Assembly: GCA_022432975.1 (NCBI GenBank)
Contig: CM039502.1
Location: 75,170,286 to 75,234,285, forward strand
Reading direction: 5' to 3'
From: Begonia masoniana
Lineage: Eukaryota > Streptophyta > Magnoliopsida > Cucurbitales > Begoniaceae
DNA: 64,000 nucleotides
This document shows, in pieces, positions 33,637 to 45,983 of the stretch; position 1 is the first letter of the stretch; each line of letters starts with the position of its first letter. The notes below the pieces were generated by a model that searched no databases, had not been told where the DNA came from, and saw only the letters and a program-made list of their open reading frames with translations. The position numbers and the translations under genes were made by a program.

Positions 33637-33675
33637 ATGTGGACTCTTCGCCGAGTTTGTAATCCTCTTAGGTAT

Positions 33676-33715
<40 letters not shown>

Positions 33716-36700
33716 AATCGTGCGTGTTTTTGTGGAGTTGTAGAAGGTAGTGAGATTTGCGTAGGATGGATATCTTGTATCCGCTTATCAATAGCTATTT
33801 GTTAGGCTAGAAATTTGAAGAAATGGGAAAAAAAAGTGATCCGTTAGTGTTAGGAGATTTTGAGAAGGATGTTGAGTTTTGTGAGTTTCTCAATTCGGCA
33901 GATTTTGATGGATGAAGAATAAATGTGAAGGAAGACAAGGACGTGATGTTTTTGGTTTGGTTGCTTGTATATTTTACTTCACCTCATTTGTGACAGGAGA
34001 AGAGATATTGCTATGCTATTTTAGAAGGTTTGAAGAAACAGGCCATAAAATTAGCAGGATATTATCTATGATCTTCAAAAACTCGTTTTAGTATGTTGTG
34101 CTACTAGAAGTACCTAAATGACAGAATCAATTAAATACGACATTGTAGAAGCACTGAAGCCGCTTGTCTCATTCTTGTGGCTGAAAGTTTAAAAGCGTAG
34201 GAAAGGTTTCCTGGGATGTATGTAAAGGATTTTTTTTTGCTTATAAATATGGAGGAGCAACTGCAAAGGATTTTAGACAAAGGTTATCAATATTAATTAT
34301 ATCGTCAAATTTGAATTATGGAAGGCTCTGTCTTTCTGTTACTAAACTGTATGTTTGTGTAATTGTTTTGATTACACTTAATAGATCAAGTAGCGTTATG
34401 CCAATAAATACAACTTGATACTTATACGATACTAAAGAATAGTCTTTTTAAAACTCTTTCTTGTGAAAACTCAATGGAAAGCTCCAGCTTTTTGTTCCTG
34501 CTGCTTTCACAAGACTATATAAGTTACCCTTTCTTCAAATAATGTCATAAAATTTCAAACATATATTTGCTCAGTATTTTCTTGTTTGTGATTTGCTATG
34601 TAATAGTTTATTTTTTTCATTGTTTTCAGGAATCAAGGAGTCAGGATAGGAACTTTGTGTAGTTTTTCTAAATTAGAGACGCCTAATGCTTTTTTGGAGG
34701 AGAAGCTTTGTGTTCTAGATTATTCTCGCCCCATATCTGATAGATCTCTATTCTTGAAGCGACTTTACCACATTAAATGTTTCTCTTCCATGCCTTATGG
34801 GCGCAGCCTTTCTTCACAACCTGGTGCAAATAGCAGTGGGGATGAAGATGACATGGAAGATGGGTTTTCAGAACTTGAAATACCGCAGGATGATGAATCA
34901 AAAAGACCCAGTAATGCAGGGGATGCAAGTGAAGATGATTTGGTCTCTGTTTCAGAGCTCTCAGAAGACGACATTGATGTTTCTGAAGAACCTTCCCATG
35001 ATGAGTTGGATTTATCAGAAGCTGAGACTGACGTCACTGAGAAACTTACATCACGGAAATGGCAAACCTCAGAACTGTTCAAGGCCATAACACAATCTCC
35101 TGGCTTGTCAGTTCATAATGTTCTTGATAAGTGGGTCAAAGATGGAAAAGATTTAATTCGTGTGGAGATCTCACTAGCTATGCTTAATCTTCGCAAACAC
35201 CGAATGTTTGGACGAGCATTGCAGGTTATTAACTCATTTTACTTGAGTGTTTTTCAACCTAGATTGTTTCATGATTTTGTTAGACATTCATGGTATTGAC
35301 TGTGATTAGTATGATTAATGATGAAAATGATGATTTTTTTGTGCTGAAAAATGTGGGACCAAAACAATCTTCTTATAAAGCCATTGAAACACAAAGGTAT
35401 TGTATCGTCCTTTATAAGTTGCGTTAACATCATAAAGTCAGGGTCGTTTGAGTAAGATAGGACAAATATCCATATCCATCACAACACGTGATTCCATCTT
35501 TGTTTCCTATCTTCAATTAAACTTAAATAAGGCAGAAATGTGGGTGTTAAAATTTGTATATCATTATTTGCATTTTTGCTAATTATAAGGGATTAAAGCT
35601 TGATATATAATGCTGTTCAGTTCTTATTTTAATCTTATGTACTTATATAATCTAAGCATGTTCAATCATTATTTTGTTCTTATCTCAGTTGAACCTCGAT
35701 AAAAAGAGATGAACTTGTGCTGTTTTGGTATATTATTTTTTCAAATGTCGTAATAGTATTATTTTTTAATGTTCATTCAAGGGATTCACGGTGTATGTTT
35801 ATCACTTCGTTCCTTAGTTTTTTGGATATTTAATAATATGTATGAAATATTATTTTACTAATAGTTGATACATATCTACTATATTTCCTGCTGATCTCTC
35901 CTGCAACTAATTTTCTTACACAGAAAATGATTGTAATATGAATCTTTGAGTTCTATGTTCATGTTGAGAACATTTTGCACACAATTTTAAGTTACTAGTG
36001 GGGAAACACGGGGATGAGTTTTGTTTCTATTTGGCATTGTATTTGTTTACTAATGCCTGAATGCTAGGACTTTACATCATTACCGTTGATAGTTCCCAGT
36101 CAGAAACTAAAACTAATATCTTCTTCGGGTGTGTGAACCACAAAAACAACTTTTCTAAAATTCTCTTGTTTTCTTCTTCTCTCCATTCATATTCATATTC
36201 AACATGTATATAACAAGGCCAAACTCCCAAAAACTTCTCACCACATACTAATCTTCCCACTATTAAACTAACTATCCCACTCCCACAAGAAGTAAACTTC
36301 CCACTATAGTAACCCACTACATAATAACTATTTAATACATGAATTAAAGAAGTGTCCCATGACACTGAGAACTATATAATATTTATAACTACCCAATACT
36401 AGTGACTTATCATCCATTCTGGGAGAACCAGTTCCCTAACTTATCCTGATCTGTTGGGAAGTCTTTTATCTTAATTCTGTCATCTTTGCTCTCTTCTGGG
36501 TACATTATTTCTCTCAATCATACTACTTCAAACCAAACCTAAATAAAATAATGGATTTGGGGTAGGGATACAATTTTTATTTTAATAATGCATCTAAATG
36601 ATATGATTGCACAATTCTTATTTGTTTAGCAACTGAAACGCAGACCTTGAGCTTTTTTATTGTATTATTTTTCATGCATTTAAAATGAACTTTAATAAGA

Positions 36701-38154
36701 CATGCTCAATTTTGTTGCCTGTAGTGATGTCACATTCCTGTTTAATTAATCATTATGTGAATGGTTATTATGCCTCCTCTCGCTCGTTCTTTCTCACTTG
36801 AAATGGTCCTGTTTTGTTTGTCTTCTCGTTTTCGGTTCTAACTTTAGTTGTAATTGATTGATTAATTATTTTTATATTTTATGTATGGGTTATGCAGCTC
36901 TCGGAGTGGTTGGAAGCAAATAAGCAGCTTGACTTTGTTGAGAGAGATTATGCTTCTCGTGTTGATTTAATTTGTAAAGTACGAGGTCTCTTTAACGCAG
37001 AAAATTATATTGAGAAGATTCCACAGTCTTTCAGAGGTGAAATAATATACCGAACCCTTTTGGCCAACTGTGCAGTTGCAAACAATGTGAAAAAAGCAGA
37101 GGAAGTGTTTAACAAAATGAAAGACATGGAATTCCCAGTGACTGCATTTTCTTGCAATCAGCTGCTTATTCTTTACAAGAGGCATGACAAGAAGAAAATA
37201 GCGGACGTGTTATTATTGATGGAGAAAGAAAACGTGAAGCCTTCCCTCTTCACCTACAAAATATTAATCGATACCAAAGGTCTGTCCAACGACATGACAG
37301 GAATGGAGCAAGTTGTGGAGACAATGAAGGCTGAAGGCATTGAACCAGACATCAACACGCAAGCCATCTTGGCAAGGCACTATGCAGCGGGTGGGCTTAA
37401 AGCCAAAGCCAAGACCGTTTTAATGGAGATTGAAGGGGATGACTTAAAAGCGAATCGTTGGGTTTGCCGTTTTTTGCTTCCACTCTATGCAGACTTGCAA
37501 ATGAGCAATGAAGTAGAGAGGGTCTGGAAGGTCTGTGAGGCAAATCCCAAGGTTGATGAATGCTTGGCTGGTATTGTTGCTTGGGGAAAGCTGAAGAATA
37601 TTACAGAAGCAGAGGCAATTTTTGATAGGATGTCAAAACAATGGAAGAAGCTTTCATCAAGGCAGTATTCTGTGATGTTGAGAGTCTATGCAGATCATAA
37701 GATGTTGTCCAAGGGAAAGGATCTCATCAAGCGTATGGGAAATGATGGTTGTAAGATAGGCCCGCTAACTTGGGATGCTCTTGTGAAGCTTTATGTTGAA
37801 GCCGGAGAGGTGGAAAAGGCCGACTCTATTTTGCAGAAGGCGGTTCAAAACAACCCAACGAGGCCAATGAGGCCATTATATAGTTCTTACATGGCTATCA
37901 TGGATCAGTATGCAAAGAGAGGAGATGTTCATAATACCGAAAAAACATTTCATCGAATGAGACTGGTTGGTTATGTAACAAGAGCTCGCCAGTTTCAAGC
38001 TCTATTACAGTCCTACATCAATGCCAAAGCACCTGCCTATGGTATAAGGGAGAGGATGAAAGCAGATAACTTATTTCCAAATAAAGCTATGGCCGCACAG
38101 TTGGCTCAGACAGATGCCTTCAGGAAATCAGCAGTGTCAGATTTGCTGGACTAA
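33637..38154 (+). CDS. P-class PPR protein, PPR596 (At1g80270)-like, mitochondrial
   Basis: Three coding exons: 33637-33671, 34630-35224 and 36898-38154 (TAA). Introns follow GT-AG and the junction phases agree. The product is about 628 aa; Arabidopsis PPR596 is close to that. The start ATG in GCCATGTGG opens an Arg-rich, acid-poor N-terminus, as expected for mitochondrial import. Residues of about 75-150 are strongly acidic and low in complexity. From about residue 210 the protein is a series of helical PPR repeats (for example E-E-V-F-N-K-M-K and S-L-F-T-Y-K-I-L-I). No E, E+ or DYW tail is seen, so it is P-class. PPR596 is linked to mitochondrial RNA (rps3) editing efficiency; that role is inferred here. 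The MULE end is only about 150 bp upstream. Confidence 0.93.
33677..33712 (+). repeat. (CT)18 microsatellite in PPR intron 1
   Basis: 36 bases of CT repeat starting 5 bp inside the first intron, right after the splice donor GTATG. Confidence 0.95.
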
Positions 38155-38612
38155 GAGGTGAGAACCTCATTTTATTTAGTCCTTATTCAAGCCTTTTTTG
38201 GTGAATTGTTCTGCTGAGCATTTTTAGTTATTATTTTACTCAGTCCTACATTGTTCTGTCCTTTCTTCCTCTAGTTGTTTGGCTGCACTACCCTCCTAGA
38301 TTTTGCTGATACAAAGAAACTTCTGAAAACAATGTGACTGGCTATAAAGTTTTATCTAAATGTCATGGTTTTTCAAGAATATGGAGTGATAGTACATTAT
38401 AGTATATTGTTGGAAAAATTATACTTCACTGCATAAAATAATGATATGTTATTTAATCGGATAATACGTGATAATATAGAATTATGTAACTGCATATGTA
38501 GTCAATGTAGAATGAAACTGCATTGGTTGAGCTGGTTCTGTGATGAGAGTGAAATAATAGAGGATAAATTAAGATAGTAAAAGAGATGACGTGTCATTGT
38601 TAGCTATAACGA
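38155..38612. other. 3' flank of PPR gene, no further gene seen
   Basis: Probable 3' UTR and AT-rich spacer up to the small LTR-like element. Confidence 0.5.
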
Positions 38613-39923
38613 GGAGGTTATTCCATCAATGTGAGGTTACTTTCCTATATAGATGCGGGAAAAAGAGATTATTATGAAAATATTATTGAATATTTTTGTT
38701 TGGGTTTTTCAGAGATTAGCTTTAGAGTTTTGAATCTATGAATTTCCGAATTTGTAGTTAAATTTAGGGTTCATTTCTGAATCTTAGCATTGTTGCTAGA
38801 TTCGTGGCTTGGTCTTTCTTGTTCTTCAATTTCGCTATGCAACCATGGTAACAGAGTCAGTCTGAGTGTTGTGATTTTTGGGAAAAACTTCCGGTAGGTC
38901 TTAGAGAAACTTAGACGTTTTTAGGCAAAATGAATTGGAGAGAACAGTCCAGTGCACCACTGGGGATGCAGTGCATCCATTTCTCCGGCGATGCAGGCAG
39001 GGGACAGGAAGCACGAGGTGGAGTTGCTTCCTATATCTCCCGGTGCAGAGGAAACAGAAGGAAGCAAGACACCATGAGTCAAGGATGAGAAAGGTTCTAA
39101 AATTGAGGAAAACAAAAGGCAAATATCAGGATCCTACAGAAGAACTTCAGGATAAAAAGGAAAGAGATCTAAAAAGACTAGAACATAACTCAAGCAGAAA
39201 TATGGCTTAAAACTGCGTTAGAAGACGAAGCAAATCAGTTTTTTCAAGACTCATGACCTGCTCCAATAAGATTGTCGTCTCTGTCTCTCAGATATCCAAG
39301 GACGGTGATCAAATTCATCTGAATCTTGAGGATTTTGGGCGGCAAGAAAAGATGGGTTTCAGAGGTTCTAACGGACAGAACCGTCAAAGAGTGTGAGAAA
39401 CCATTAATGAAGTTCTCTTCACATTTTGGCTCAAAATAAAGAGTAGAAACTTGGATATTTTTTCTTGGCCAGATAGTCGACGACACGAAAGACTATTATC
39501 TCTTGGGCTGGCCTGGGCTGCAACAATCCAGACTGTGCTGGAGAAATTGATGGACTGAGCAAGTAATTTACTGGAGTGGATCAGAGAAAAAGAGCCCAAA
39601 TTAAATGTGAATAATGTTATGGGCTTACGAATTGGACTTAAAAAGACTACAGATTCATTCAAGATCTACATTAGCATATTGCAGTGGGAGGTTATTCCAT
39701 CAATGAGAGGTTACTTTCCTATATAGGTGTCATGTTGTGGGAAAAAGAGATTATCATGAAAATATTATTTAATAATGTTGTTTGGCTTCTCGAGAGATAT
39801 TAACTTTTGGGTTCTGAATATGTAGATTTCCGGATTTGTAGGTGGTTTAAAGGTTAATTTTTGAATCTTAGCATTGTTGCTAGATTTGTGGTTTGTTCTT
39901 TCGTGTTCTTTGAGTTCGCTACA
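38613..39923 (+). mobile_element. Small LTR-type element (TRIM/LARD-like), decayed
   Basis: Two direct repeats of about 230 bp (38613-38840 and 39687-39923) share GGAGGTTATTCCATCAATG, GAGGTTACTTTCCTATATAG and CTTAGCATTGTTGCTAGAT. Just after the first, TGGTAACAGAGT (38846-38857) resembles a tRNA-iMet primer-binding site. The internal 0.85 kb holds a short ORF (38935-39210) of basic sequence with no recognised domain and no pol. Exact ends and a TSD could not be fixed. Confidence 0.6.
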
Positions 39924-40655
39924 GAACAATCTTTTTATGGGTGAAGAAGTCGTTAGTAAATCAAGGTCATCCTCTTACTAGTAGATGTCTACCTAGCCAC
40001 CAATGAAATCCAACTCTATTTAAACTTTTCTTGTTCATCATCATTGAACTATTAGTAACCACGTTTTGGATGTAGATAATAATATCGATAATACGTAAAA
40101 TAATGAAACATGTATATTCATACTCTATGGGCCAAGTTGGTAATAAGAAATGTAAAGAACAAGTGTAGAGAAGATTAGTAGGAGACAATAACTTCGAGCA
40201 TCTTTGATATTATAAGTTACTTCATCTTGATGAAATCGTGTCGCATTTTAAGTTTTAATTCAACGGCTTTCCATTTCTCACGAGACACGTGAAAGATTTA
40301 GAAGCGTACATATTCTTCAAATGTACATGTACCAAGATCAAGGATTGATACATTGGGTTGCATGGAAGGATGGTTCATTCAGAGAGCAAGGAACTCCAAG
40401 GAATGTTGTGTTCCCACATGGGATAATCCATTTGGGGTCCTACAAGAATGGAATGAATGCAGCTTGAATCAGTGAGAATATTCAGCAAGATGAGCATGGT
40501 CCTAATTGAATTGAATGAATCTAGTCTGAATCTGTGGTGATATTCCACCAATGAAGGAAAATATGCATTACAAGTTATAGAGTCATCATTTCCCAAAAGA
40601 CTAACTCAAAATTTTAACTTTGACACGACAAAGATCTTAACTATAAATGTTAATT
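39924..40655. other. No gene seen
   Basis: AT-rich intergenic DNA without recognised coding sequence, RNA gene or repeat. Confidence 0.5.
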
Positions 40656-40659
40656 AATT

Positions 40660-41255
40660 TATTAGTAAATTAACTGAGTAAGTATCAAATTCTCGCTCAA
40701 ATTATAAAGTGATTACAAATTAGACCTTAAATTACTTTCTTTAACAAAGTCACATTTAAAATAGGTATATGTTAACAAAATAGACCCTGGCGGTGGGCCG
40801 CTCTTGAAGAACAGCCTCTCATTCTCTACAACTTCACCATATCATGAGAAGATAATCTGAAAAGTTTCGTGATTTTTAAAATATGAAAGATTTATTATAA
40901 TTTTTTTATTATTTTATAAAACAGACGTAAAAATTATAATAAATCGTACACATTTTAAAAAATAAAAAAAAATTCAGATTATCTTCTCATGATATAGTGA
41001 ACGTGTGATAAAATTTTACACAAATTTGATATCGTTTGATATATTTTCAAAACTTAAAAAAAAAAAAATTTAAAATGGAAAACATAGGGTTGTTCTACGA
41101 GATCGGCCCCGACATGGACTATTTTGTTAACATATTCATATTTTAAGAGTGATTTTGTAAACAAAAATACTTTAATATTCAGTTTGTTCAACACGTCGTA
41201 CTTATACTTTGATTGAAAGTGAATTTGATACTTAAATAAATTATTCTAATTAACT
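40660..41255. mobile_element. Foldback MITE upstream of the GH31 gene
   Basis: The halves are inverted copies: AGTATCAAATTCTCGCTCAA (left) against the inverse of the right end, a shared ATATGTTAACAAAATAG word, and a central ATGAGAAGATAATCTGAAAA with its inverse near 40975. Internal words are shared with the MITE at 50671. No ORF. The exact ends and TSD are uncertain. It stops about 40 bp before the TATA-like box of the next gene. Confidence 0.7.
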
Positions 41256-41291
41256 TGCAAAATATGAAGGTAATTTAGAAATTCGCAAGTC

Positions 41292-41298
41292 TATAAAT
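41292..41298 (+). promoter_or_regulatory. TATA-like box of the GH31 gene
   Basis: TATAAAT in CTATAAATAAG, about 40 bp upstream of the ATG at 41337. If it is used, the 5' leader is very short. Confidence 0.45.
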
Positions 41299-41336
41299 AA
41301 GATTCTGTACGGTGATCTAATTTTACGGTGTCACCC

Positions 41337-44300
41337 ATGGCAATGGCGGACCTCAAAATCACAAAAAAGCACCATGTTCATTTGAACAATCCATTTCCTT
41401 CAACCCCGGCGACTTTCCCTCTGATTCATGGCGATCTTTTCTTCAATCCCCGAACACTTTCTTCTTCTCAAAGCTACTCCATAGGAAGTGATTTTTACCT
41501 TCTTTGGAGCTCTGACTGTGGCGGATCGCTCTCATTCATCACCGCTCTAATCCTTCCAAGTCATTGTGGTCTACGATCCCTGGCCAAGCTTTCGTCTCCG
41601 CTGCCATCGTTGACACGGAGATCGAAGAAAGCAGAGGCTCCTTTGTGGTGAAAGATACGGCTATTCATTTGATCTGTAGTAATCAAACAGTTAGCGATAT
41701 TAGAGAGATTAAGGAACTGGATCATGTTTTGGAGGTGAAGGATTACCATTTTCCGCCCAAGAATTTTGGACGGAATCAGAAAGCAGATGCAGGAGATTCC
41801 AGATTCCCTGGTGTTCTGATAACGGGTAAGATTTTCAATAGAAAGATAGAGATGGAAAAGAAGCGGAAAAAATTGCAGTTCCAGAGAAACGGTCCGAGAT
41901 ATGAGGGAAAAGGTCCTTCAACTTCTGCAAGGTATTGGGTGTTTTTTCAACAGCAAAACAGCAACCAGATTGGGTTTCAAGTTATGCTTGGCAAAGGGTG
42001 AGTTGTAAAACTAGCATTTGATTGTATTGGTTTATCTTTTAAAGGAACTAAGACGTCTCTTTGGCGTGAAAGTAAATTTTACTCTTGAAAATGCTTGTTG
42101 TGTAGACCAGCCTTTGAAACTAGTGGAGCCGTAAAATCCCATATCGCTGGGCGTAGAGATTGGTGAAGGCTTATAAGTCGAGTTTCCCTCTCTATTCAGT
42201 ATAACACGTTTTGAGCATAGTCCAATAATAAAGTCGCGCGGGCTCCGGCCCAAAGCGGATAATATTGTAATAGAGCACGGGGTCCTCCGCACTTGTTGTC
42301 TTTAGAAATGAATTTTTTCTCCTTACTGATCGAACTAATGTTGTTTCTTGAAATTGCTCGCCAGCCAATCAGCTCCTGCAAAAGGAAGATTCCATGGCTT
42401 TAGGCGAAGAACCTTTCGGCTTCGGAAAGGAAAGCTTCATTGGCAATGGTCGTTTACAAAACTCAGAGGGGTTCTTAGAGTTAGCTCATCAGAAGAAGAG
42501 GAAGAAGAAATATTAACAGCCAATGAAACTAAAGCATTTAACAGGTTGTGTTTAACCTATTCAAGTGAAGAAGATGAAAGATTTTATGGGTTTGGAGAGC
42601 AGTTTTCTTTCATGGATTTTAAAGGTAAAAGGGTACCCATTTTAGTTCAAGAACAGGGTATTGGAAGAGGAGATCAACCAATTACTTTTTTAGCCAATCT
42701 CGTTAGCTATAGGTACATTGATTACTAGCCCTTCTCCTCCCAATTATTCATAATCTAATAACCACTTACATTGGTTTGGTTTTTAGTCTAAGCAAGCTAA
42801 GGTCATCCTACGCAGATGCCAATCTCACAAACTTTGCCAGGAGATAGCCTGATTTAATACTAATATAACTACCACATCTGATGAAGTCATTCTTAGAAAT
42901 CGAATGTAAAGAGAGAGGATGTTCAAGTGGTATAAACCCACATGAATAGTTATAGCTAGCTGATGTTGGACAATTTAGTTTTCTTACACTTGGTCACCAA
43001 TTGTAATGAAGGATTTGTTCAATTTCATAAGTTTTTCTTTAATTGCAGGGCTGGGGGTGATTGGAGCACTACATATGCTCCTTCTCCGTTTTATATGACT
43101 TCAAAGATGAGATCTCTTTCCCTTGAAGGCTATGATTATTCTGTGTTTGATCTAACAAAGCAAGATAGAGTTCAGATTCAGGTACGTTTAGATTTTTTCC
43201 AGTTTCTTCATGGTATAGGTGTCAATACAAATCCAAATAAAGGACAAACAGAATTGGAATTGCTTAATTGAGGTGGAAATTAAAAATTGGCACTTCTTTT
43301 TTTTTTTTTTTTTTTTTTGGCAACTTTGAAGAGGTTAAATTTTTTAGATTTTAATATATCAAATAAACTACTAAATTTAGAAGATTTCTGCAACTCATGA
43401 CAACCATAAATTGAAAGAAAAATATGAAAAAAGCGGAGGAATTAAAAACAAAAAGCAGTTTGATTGTTTTGATACATAAGATACTCATATAAGATGTTAA
43501 AATTTGCAGTTTCCCATTTTCTGTGTACTGGAGCTTGCAGATACATGGAAATCTAATTGAAGGACAGATATTACATGGCGACTCACCTACAAAAATCATT
43601 GAAGTTTTCACGGAATCCATTGGGAGGCCTCCAGAGCTTCCTGAATGGATAATTTCAGGCGCTGTTGTTGGAATGCAGGGTGGAACCCAAGCTGTACGCC
43701 AAATCTGGGACGTGCTTAAAGAGTATGATGTCCCCATATCTGCATTTTGGTTGCAGGTAATGACAATACTATGTAATAGCAGAAGTTTTTCATTTTTTTT
43801 AACCACACTGCAGAAATCCTGAAACTCAAATGAGAAGATGTACTATTCATTAGGCTATTTTTTGGGATATTTTGTTATATCGTGATGTTGTTATTTTTTT
43901 GGACAAAGAGTCAATTACCAATTTTTAAGATAATATTAATTTTACCATTGCTTAGTGGAACTATTGATCTAGTCTTTTATGATTTATCATTAAACTGCAT
44001 TACATTAAGTGTTTTTTTTTTTTTTTTATCGAGAAAGGATATTCTTCTCTCTCTTCGTGTATTTCTTTTCTTTCAATATACTTCGTTTTTTATTAAAAAA
44101 AAAAAGAAATTTGTACTTTTGTTGTATCTTAATTGTCTAACTAATCGCTGTTGTAGGATTGGGTTGGACAAAGAAAAACAGTGATTGGATCACAACTATG
44201 GTGGAATTGGGAAGTGGACACAACGAGGTATTGTGGCTGGCAACAATTGATTAAGGATCTTAACGATCAGCATATTAAAGTGATGACATACTGCAACCCT

Positions 44301-45983
44301 TGCTTAGCTCCGGTATTTTTCTCTCCCCATTGAACTTTTTTCAGCTTTACTTTCGATTGGTTATCTTCATTCATTAATAACCTTCCAGTTAGAAACTGCC
44401 TGAAGATGGAAAAAAATCTACAACTTGGACTTTATTTCGAACATTAGTTAAGTGTTCCTTTAGTTAAAGACTGAATTGCTTTCAGACTCATGAGAAGCTG
44501 AAGCAAGAAAAGAAATCTCTTTGAGGTGGCTAAAAAATTGGACATCTTAGTGAAGAACAAGAATGGAGAAGCTTACATGGTTCCAAACACAGCTTTTGAC
44601 GTGGGAATGTTGGATTTAACCCACCCAAATACAGCAAATTGGTTCAAGCAAATTCTCAAAGATATGGTAGATGAAGGAGTCAGGGGATGGATGGCTGATT
44701 TTGGTGAAGGCCTGCCTGTAGATGCCACCCTCTATTCAGGTTCATAATCTCATCTACTTTGAAATCATCCAGTTAATTACGTTATCTTCCCTACTAGAGA
44801 TCTTCAACGATCAATTTCAGGACTGGACTAAATCAGTAAACTTTTCTTATATAAAGGTTGATTAACATGTAGTAATGGCTGCAGGAGAAGATCCTGTTTC
44901 TGCCCATAACAGATACCCAGAGATATGGGCTCAAATAAACAGAGAGTTTGTGGATGAATGGAAAAGAAACCATACTGGGAAAGACAAAGAAGAATCAGAA
45001 GAGGAATTGGTGTTTTTCATGAGGGCTGGCTTCAAAAACAGTCCAAAGTGGGGGATGCTGTTTTGGGAGGGAGACCAAATGGTTAGTTGGCAAACCAATG
45101 ATGGAATAAAGAGCGCAGTCACAGGCCTTCTGAGCAGTGGGCTCTCTGGATATGCTTTCAACCACAGTGACATTGGAGGATACTGTGCAGTCAGTCTACC
45201 TTTCATAAAGTACAGAAGAAGTGAAGAGTTGCTTCTAAGATGGATGGAGCTCAATGCTTTCACCACTGTTTACAGAACTCATGAAGTAAGTTCACCCATT
45301 TATTTGGATCATCTCTCGAGGAAATATAAATCAATCTACGAGCTTAAGCTTTTGGGATGCTCGTTAATCTATGAGATCCCTAGAAGTTGCATTGCATTTC
45401 TGACGAACATCAAATGTTGGTTCAATTATCTTATCTAAACAGGGAAACAAGCCTTCGTGCAACATCCAATTCTACTCAAACAGGCGAACTCTGTCTCAGT
45501 TTGCACGCTTTGCCAAAGTATACAGAGCCTGGAAGTTCTACAGAGTTGAACTCGTAAAGGTAATCCAGAAAGTTAACTCTACGACCTCTTCATTCGATTG
45601 GAAATCTGAGCAAACTTGCGTTCTTTGCAATTTCAACTTTACAGGTCGCATCGCAAAAAGGCCTGCCTGTGTGTAGGCATCTGTTTATTCACTACCCAGA
45701 TGATGAATACGTGCGCAGACTTAATCACCAGCAGTTTCTGGTCGGTTCTGAGATTCTGGTGGTTCCTGTTCTTGACAAAGGGAAGAACAACGTTAAAGCC
45801 TATTTCCCGCAGGGGGAGAGTTGCTCTTGGAAACACGTATGGACGGGAGAACTGTTCAGCAGTCCAGGCTGCGAATCTAGGATTGAAGCTCCGATCGGCT
45901 TTCCGGCCGTGTTTGTAAAAGCCGGTTCTTCTGTTGGGGAAACCTTCATGAGAAACCTCAGAGAATTAAACATTCTTCAATAA
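41337..45983 (+). CDS. GH31 alpha-glycosidase, plant sulfoquinovosidase-like; two frameshifts in this sequence
   Basis: Nine exons: 41337-41997, 42365-42712, 43049-43181, 43541-43756, 44157-44312, 44486-44739, 44885-45285, 45443-45559 and 45645-45983. All junctions are GT-AG with consistent phase. The product would be about 874 aa. Family signatures are FYGFGEQF, GMQGGT, FWLQDWVGQR, then WMADFGEG with the likely nucleophile Asp at 44697-44699, and FWEGDQMVSW with the likely acid/base Asp at 45073-45075. The closest named relatives are bacterial YihQ sulfoquinovosidases; substrate in plants is uncertain. A base is missing near 41534 in exon 1, and an extra A lies near 44507-44511 in exon 6; otherwise the frame is clean. 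Sequencing error or a very young pseudogene are both possible. The ATG at 41343 is an alternative start. Confidence 0.87.
42128..42292 (+). repeat. TRIM-like sequence in GH31 intron 1
   Basis: The words ATCCCATATCGCTGGG, TTTCCCTCTCTATTCAGTAT and CGGGCTCCGGCCCAAAGCGG are typical of short non-autonomous LTR (TRIM) sequences widespread in plant introns. Only one such unit is present here, so it may be a solo LTR. Boundaries are approximate. Confidence 0.45.

Noticed and set aside
33582..33791. Minus-strand ORF with an alternating Arg-Glu stretch
   Set aside because: It is the reverse reading of the (CT)18 microsatellite in the PPR intron.
34795..35088. Ser-rich ORF opposite PPR exon 2
   Set aside because: It is the antisense shadow of the acidic region; the plus-strand exon has matching splice phases and homology.
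38935..39210. A 91-codon ORF as a host gene
   Set aside because: It lies between two direct repeats that look like LTRs, next to a primer-binding-like site, with no recognised domain.
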